Source: Dysgonamonadaceae bacterium (GTDB lineage Bacteria; Bacteroidota; Bacteroidia; Bacteroidales; Azobacteroidaceae). Taken from it: a stretch of DNA of 11,861 nt. Position 1 is the stretch's first letter; each line of letters starts with the position of its first letter. Location: NCBI GenBank assembly GCA_031261015.1, contig JAISKG010000058.1:1-11861 (forward strand), read 5' to 3'. A program made the position numbers and the translations under genes. Below, piece by piece: positions 8,899 through 11,861 of the stretch. The notes below the pieces were generated by a model. It searched no databases. It had not been told where the DNA came from and saw only the letters and a program-made list of their open reading frames with translations.

Positions 8899-10006
8899 AT
8901 TCTAAATCTTCTTTCTCGTCTTCCGGTATTTCCAAATCGTCGTCATCGTCGTCCAAATCTTCCAAGCGAAGATCGAGCGGTTTATAGGCAATACTCTCTA
9001 TATCGTGGAAAGGTTGGTTGTTCAACTCTTTCCAAAGGAGATCTTTCAAAGCGATGATTCCCTTGTGCGTAATTGCCGAAATGAAGAGATTCGGAAGGTC
9101 TTCGGGTAAATCTTTCGCCAGCTCGTTTTCCAATTCCTCATCGAGCAAATCCGATTTGGAGATAGCCAGAATGCGTTGTTTATCCAGCAATTCGGGATTG
9201 TAGCAGGCTAATTCGTTGAGAAGCATTTCGTATTCCTTGCGAATGTCGGCTGCATCGGCCGGCACCATAAAGAGCAGGAGCGAATTGCGTTCGATATGCC
9301 GTAAAAAGCGCAATCCCAAACCTTTGCCTTCGCTGGCTCCTTCGATGATTCCGGGAATGTCGGCCATGACGAAAGAATGATCGCCGCGCACGTCCACGAT
9401 GCCCAGACTCGGTTCTAAAGTAGTGAACGGATAATTGGCGATCTTAGGTTTTGCCGCCGAAACGACCGAAAGTAAAGTCGATTTTCCGGCATTGGGCAAG
9501 CCGACTAATCCTACATCGGCTAAGAGCTTCAGTTGTAGAATAATACGCAATTCTTGATACGGTTCGCCCGGTTGTGCATATTTCGGCGCCTGATTGGTTG
9601 CCGTTTTGAAAAAATTGTTGCCTTTGCCGCCACGACCACCCTTTAAAAGTACGATTTCTTGTCCGTCGTGATTGATGTCGGCGATAAATTCGCCTGTTTC
9701 GCCGTTGAAAATAATAGTACCCACAGGCACCTCGATAATTTTATCTTCGCCGTCTTTGCCTTTGCTAAGTTGTCCGGAGCCGCTTTGCCCGTGTCCCGCC
9801 AAGATGTGACGTTGATATTTCAAATGAAGTAATGTCCAATAATTGCGATTGCCGCGAAGGACAACACTTCCACCATCGCCGCCGTCGCCGCCATCGGGAC
9901 CGCCTCGTGGGATGTACTTTTCTCTCCGGAAATGTGTAGAGCCTCGTCCGCCTTTGCCCGAACGGGCATAAATCTTTACGTAATCGACAAAATTGGATTC
10001 AGCCAT
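8885..10006 (-). CDS. obg: Obg family GTPase (ribosome assembly, stringent response)
   Basis: Essential GTPase that binds the large ribosomal subunit and helps its late assembly. The 373 residues comprise the glycine-rich Obg fold (1 to about 158, with [13 protein letters not shown] at 35-47 and [12 protein letters not shown] at 122-133) and the G domain: G1 GLPNAGKST at 169-177, G2 around FTT at 194-196, G3 DIPGI at 216-220, G4 SKSD at 283-286 and G5 SAITHKG at 310-316. G4 has Ser where most GTPases have Asn; I recall similar changes in other Bacteroidetes Obg proteins. There is no OCT domain; instead the protein ends in a strongly acidic tail (about 349-373) with a run of six Asp. The ATG lies 15 bp after the adk stop, in one transcript with adk. 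Confidence 0.97.
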   Translation of the reverse strand: MAESNFVDYVKIYARSGKGGRGSTHFRREKYIPRGGPDGGDGGDGGSVVLRGNRNYWTLLHLKYQRHILAGHGQSGSGQLSKGKDGEDKIIEVPVGTIIFNGETGEFIADINHDGQEIVLLKGGRGGKGNNFFKTATNQAPKYAQPGEPYQELRIILQLKLLADVGLVGLPNAGKSTLLSVVSAAKPKIANYPFTTLEPSLGIVDVRGDHSFVMADIPGIIEGASEGKGLGLRFLRHIERNSLLLFMVPADAADIRKEYEMLLNELACYNPELLDKQRILAISKSDLLDEELENELAKDLPEDLPNLFISAITHKGIIALKDLLWKELNNQPFHDIESIAYKPLDLRLEDLDDDDDDLEIPEDEKEDLEFDFE

Positions 10007-10021
10007 GAAGGGAGCATTCTT

Positions 10022-10597
10022 TTAAACAGAAAGCAGGTTGATAACTTCGGTAATGTGTTCAAAGACATCGTCCACCAGACCGTCGCCTTCGACTTTAAAC
10101 AATTTGCCTTTCTTTTTGTAATATTCGCTAAGTGAGTCGGTTTGCGTTTTATATACGTGCAACCGGTTTTGAATGGTTTCGAGATTATCGTCGCTCCGGC
10201 CGAGTTCTTCTTTACGTTTCAGCATCCGGTCGATCAACAGTTTTTCATTGACTTGCAAACGGAGCACGGCGGTAATAGCCAAATTACGTTCCGACAACAT
10301 CGTGTCTAAAGCCTCTCCTTGCGACAAAGTGCGCGGAAATCCATCAAAGATATAGCCTTTGGCACTGGGATATCTATCTAAAATGTCGGCCATCATGTCG
10401 ATGATTAATTGATCGGGAACGAGATGTCCTTGTGCGATGTATTCTTCAGCAATCAATCCTAAAGCGGTTTTTTGCTCGATTTCTTGCCGTAAAATATCAC
10501 CGGTTGAGATATGGTGCAAACCATACTTCTCGATAATCAGTTTACTTTGAGTGCCTTTGCCCGAACCGGGAGCTCCGAAAATTACGATATTCAACAT
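10022..10597 (-). CDS. adk: Adenylate kinase, short-LID form
   Basis: Reversibly converts ATP plus AMP to two ADP, setting the cell's adenylate balance. The 191 residues include the P-loop GAPGSGKGT at 8-16, the AMP-site STGDILR at 31-37, the signature GYIFDGFPRTLSQ at 81-93 and a short LID loop RKEELGRSDDN at 128-138. The LID lacks the four-cysteine zinc insert of long forms, which accounts for the length compared with about 215 residues in E. coli. The protein is complete. It leads the adk-obg-cyuA-like cluster, with a promoter-like -7 box about 43 bp upstream of the ATG. AMP released by Prs, encoded in the next cluster, is one of its natural substrates. Confidence 0.98.
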   Translation of the reverse strand: MLNIVIFGAPGSGKGTQSKLIIEKYGLHHISTGDILRQEIEQKTALGLIAEEYIAQGHLVPDQLIIDMMADILDRYPSAKGYIFDGFPRTLSQGEALDTMLSERNLAITAVLRLQVNEKLLIDRMLKRKEELGRSDDNLETIQNRLHVYKTQTDSLSEYYKKKGKLFKVEGDGLVDDVFEHITEVINLLSV

Positions 10598-10639
10598 TTT
10601 AGTTTAGCGGTTTTCTACGCATAGCGTATTATTTGGGAG

Positions 10640-10647
10640 CAAAAATA
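10640..10647 (-). promoter_or_regulatory. Possible Bacteroidetes -7 box for adk
   Basis: On the minus strand TATTTTTG matches TAnnTTTG, 42 nt before the adk ATG at 10597. No clear TTTG lies at the expected -33 position; the upstream stretch is simply A/T-rich. Position and the long spacer make it plausible as the adk-obg promoter, but the motif is short and the region is A/T-rich, so chance cannot be excluded. Confidence 0.45.
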
Positions 10648-10716
10648 GAGAAAAAAAGTGAATTGGTGCATAAAATAATTGTGAATTTTATTTAAATGTT
10701 TCATCATTGTGGGGAC

Positions 10717-10784
10717 AAAGTCCGAAGCAATCCATATTTATTGTTGGATTGCTTCGCCGTAAACGGCTCGCAATGACGGACTTT
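10717..10784 (-). repeat. Branched intergenic inverted repeat, possible terminator or REP/MITE-like element
   Basis: An 18-nt left arm (10717-10734) is fully complementary to a right arm split in two: 10 nt at 10745-10754 and 8 nt at 10777-10784, with a 10-nt A/T-rich loop. The 22 nt inserted in the right arm hold their own hairpin, GCCG-TAAA-CGGC at 10756-10767, giving a branched structure. On the minus strand it reads GTCATTGCGAG..., then GAAGCAATCC, which resembles a dispersed intergenic repeat I recall from many bacterial genomes. It begins inside the TAA stop of the DUF58 gene (10785-10783) and ends before the adk promoter, so it may stop transcription or protect the 3' end of the DUF58 mRNA. 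No long U-run follows it. A small extra hairpin GGAC-AAA-GTCC at 10713-10723 overlaps the outer arm and would compete with it. The structure is seen directly; the function is inferred. Confidence 0.75.
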
Positions 10785-11861
10785 ACCAATCTCCTCGCGC
10801 TTTCATTTCTAAGTATTGATTGATCACGTTGATTGTCAGTTGTTGGGGATGGGTCAGCAGCGAAAGAATATTGTGTTGCCGCAGTTTGGAAATAATCAAT
10901 CTTTTTTCGTATTCCAACTTTTCAGCGATCACGGATTCATACACTTCTTCCTTATTGGTGGACTGCCCTTGCGTAAGTTCTTCTATTTCTGTGTTTTCAA
11001 AGAAAATCACGACGACAGTATGCCGTTTGGCCATCAACGAAAGATAACGTAATTGCCTTTGCATGGCGGCCACCGAATCGAAGTTCGTGAAAACAAGCAG
11101 TAGTCCGCGGTGGACGGCGTCCTGATTGATTCGCTGGTACAAACTGAGGTAATCGCTTTCGGCAAAGGCAGTTTGCTGAGCATAAAGCGCTTCCATCAGG
11201 CGGCTCATTTGGATGGCGCTACGCGACGGATGGATCAAGGTATCGAATTGCCGCTCAAAGGTCATCAAGCCGGTTTTGTCGCCTTTCAGCATAGCGACAT
11301 AGGACAACGCTAAAGAAGCGTTAATGGCGTAATCGAGCAAAGTCATTCCTTCAAACGCCGATTGCATGGTGCGTCCCTTGTCGATGACACAGAAGACGTT
11401 TTGCGCTTTTTCTTCCTGAAAAACATTGACCATCAATTTATTGCGCCGGGCGGTCGCTTTCCAGTTGATGAAGCGGTAATCATCGCCTTTCACATAATCT
11501 TTGATTTGATCGGGTTCTAATTGCTGACCGATTTTCCGGATTTTTTTCGCTCCGAAAAGGTTAAGTTTGTATGTTGTTGCAATCAATTCGTATTGCTGCA
11601 GGAAGAGGAACGACGGATACACTTTCACCTTGCAAGGCTCGCCGGTTTTGAAGCGGCGGCTCACCAATCCGATGCGCGTGGAAGCAAACACATTCACTTT
11701 TCCAAATTCATAAACTCCTCGTTTTACCGGCCGTAGCGTATATTTCAATACTTTGTTTTCCGCTTTTTTCATGCTCATGGAAAAACGTAAATCCCGCCGT
11801 TGGAAGATAGCCGGAATTTCGTCGATCATTTTTAAATGGACAGGAAAAGGATAGGAGTTGG
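10783..11861 (-). CDS. DUF58 domain protein (vWA-like), 5' end cut by the window
   Basis: Member of the DUF58 family, often encoded beside MoxR-type AAA ATPases; its molecular role is not established. The frame is open to the window edge, giving 358 visible codons. An in-frame ATG at 11829 is not the true start, since upstream codons continue the family sequence (NSYPFPVHLK before MIDEIP), so the N-terminal region, typically with two membrane helices, is missing. The DUF58 core is DYVKGDDYRFINWKATARRN at 11499-11440, followed by a von Willebrand A-like fold. Where MIDAS proteins have DxSxS, this one has DKGRT (11382-11368), so canonical metal binding is doubtful, though D is kept. The C-terminus (ARGDW) is followed directly by the inverted repeat. 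The preceding gene, possibly a MoxR ATPase, would lie beyond the right edge. Confidence 0.93.
   Translation of the reverse strand, partial: NSYPFPVHLKMIDEIPAIFQRRDLRFSMSMKKAENKVLKYTLRPVKRGVYEFGKVNVFASTRIGLVSRRFKTGEPCKVKVYPSFLFLQQYELIATTYKLNLFGAKKIRKIGQQLEPDQIKDYVKGDDYRFINWKATARRNKLMVNVFQEEKAQNVFCVIDKGRTMQSAFEGMTLLDYAINASLALSYVAMLKGDKTGLMTFERQFDTLIHPSRSAIQMSRLMEALYAQQTAFAESDYLSLYQRINQDAVHRGLLLVFTNFDSVAAMQRQLRYLSLMAKRHTVVVIFFENTEIEELTQGQSTNKEEVYESVIAEKLEYEKRLIISKLRQHNILSLLTHPQQLTINVINQYLEMKARGDW

Noticed and set aside
8930..8965. Trinucleotide-like repeat (CGT/CAT/CGTC) possibly a phase-variable tract
   Set aside because: It encodes the Asp run in the acidic tail of Obg; units are mixed and in frame, so slippage would only change tail length.
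10598..10716. Small protein or RNA gene upstream of adk
   Set aside because: The stretch is A/T-rich with no credible reading frame; it holds only a -7-like box.

Overview
This window looks like ordinary chromosomal sequence from a Bacteroidetes bacterium, probably of the order Bacteroidales. The main reasons are the protein types (long-form HisG, Obg ending in an acidic tail, 191-residue adenylate kinase, DUF58 protein), promoter boxes of the TAnnTTTG kind, and few recognisable Shine-Dalgarno sites before the start codons. The family placement is inference from motifs; no database search was possible. All ten genes lie on the minus strand, so transcription runs from high to low coordinates, and coding density is very high. 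The longest gene-free stretch is 185 bp.

Reading in the direction of transcription: (1) a DUF58 / von Willebrand A-like gene enters from the right edge without its start (10783-11861). (2) It is followed by a 185-bp spacer with a branched inverted repeat, which resembles a dispersed intergenic repeat and may end DUF58 transcription, and then by a promoter candidate for adk. (3) A compact cluster follows: adk (adenylate kinase), obg (ribosome-associated GTPase) and a cyuA-like L-cysteine desulfidase / UPF0597 gene. The last overlaps obg by 14 nt and has no ATG start available. (4) After a 120-bp spacer with a good Bacteroidetes promoter comes prs (PRPP synthetase), then an unusual aspartate kinase of the ectoine-cluster (Ask_Ect) sequence type, then a MarC-family membrane protein overlapping the kinase gene. 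(5) A further promoter-like -7 box precedes an AspT/YidE/YbjL-type transporter, which is followed 6 bp later by hisG, hisD and hisC; hisC runs off the left edge.

Functionally, the left two thirds gathers amino-acid and nucleotide metabolism. Prs makes PRPP, the substrate HisG uses to start histidine synthesis. HisD and HisC act later in that pathway. Aspartate kinase opens the aspartate-family pathway, and an AspT-family transporter (possible aspartate/alanine or other dicarboxylate exchange) sits between the two sets. Adk handles AMP, which is also a product of the Prs reaction. These links are inference from gene adjacency.

I found no mobile element with a transposase, no CRISPR array, no tRNA or rRNA, no phage genes and no clear undescribed system. 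The points most worth a second look are the branched repeat at 10717-10784, the Ask_Ect-like kinase beside an AspT-type transporter and the his genes, and the non-ATG start of the cysteine desulfidase gene.
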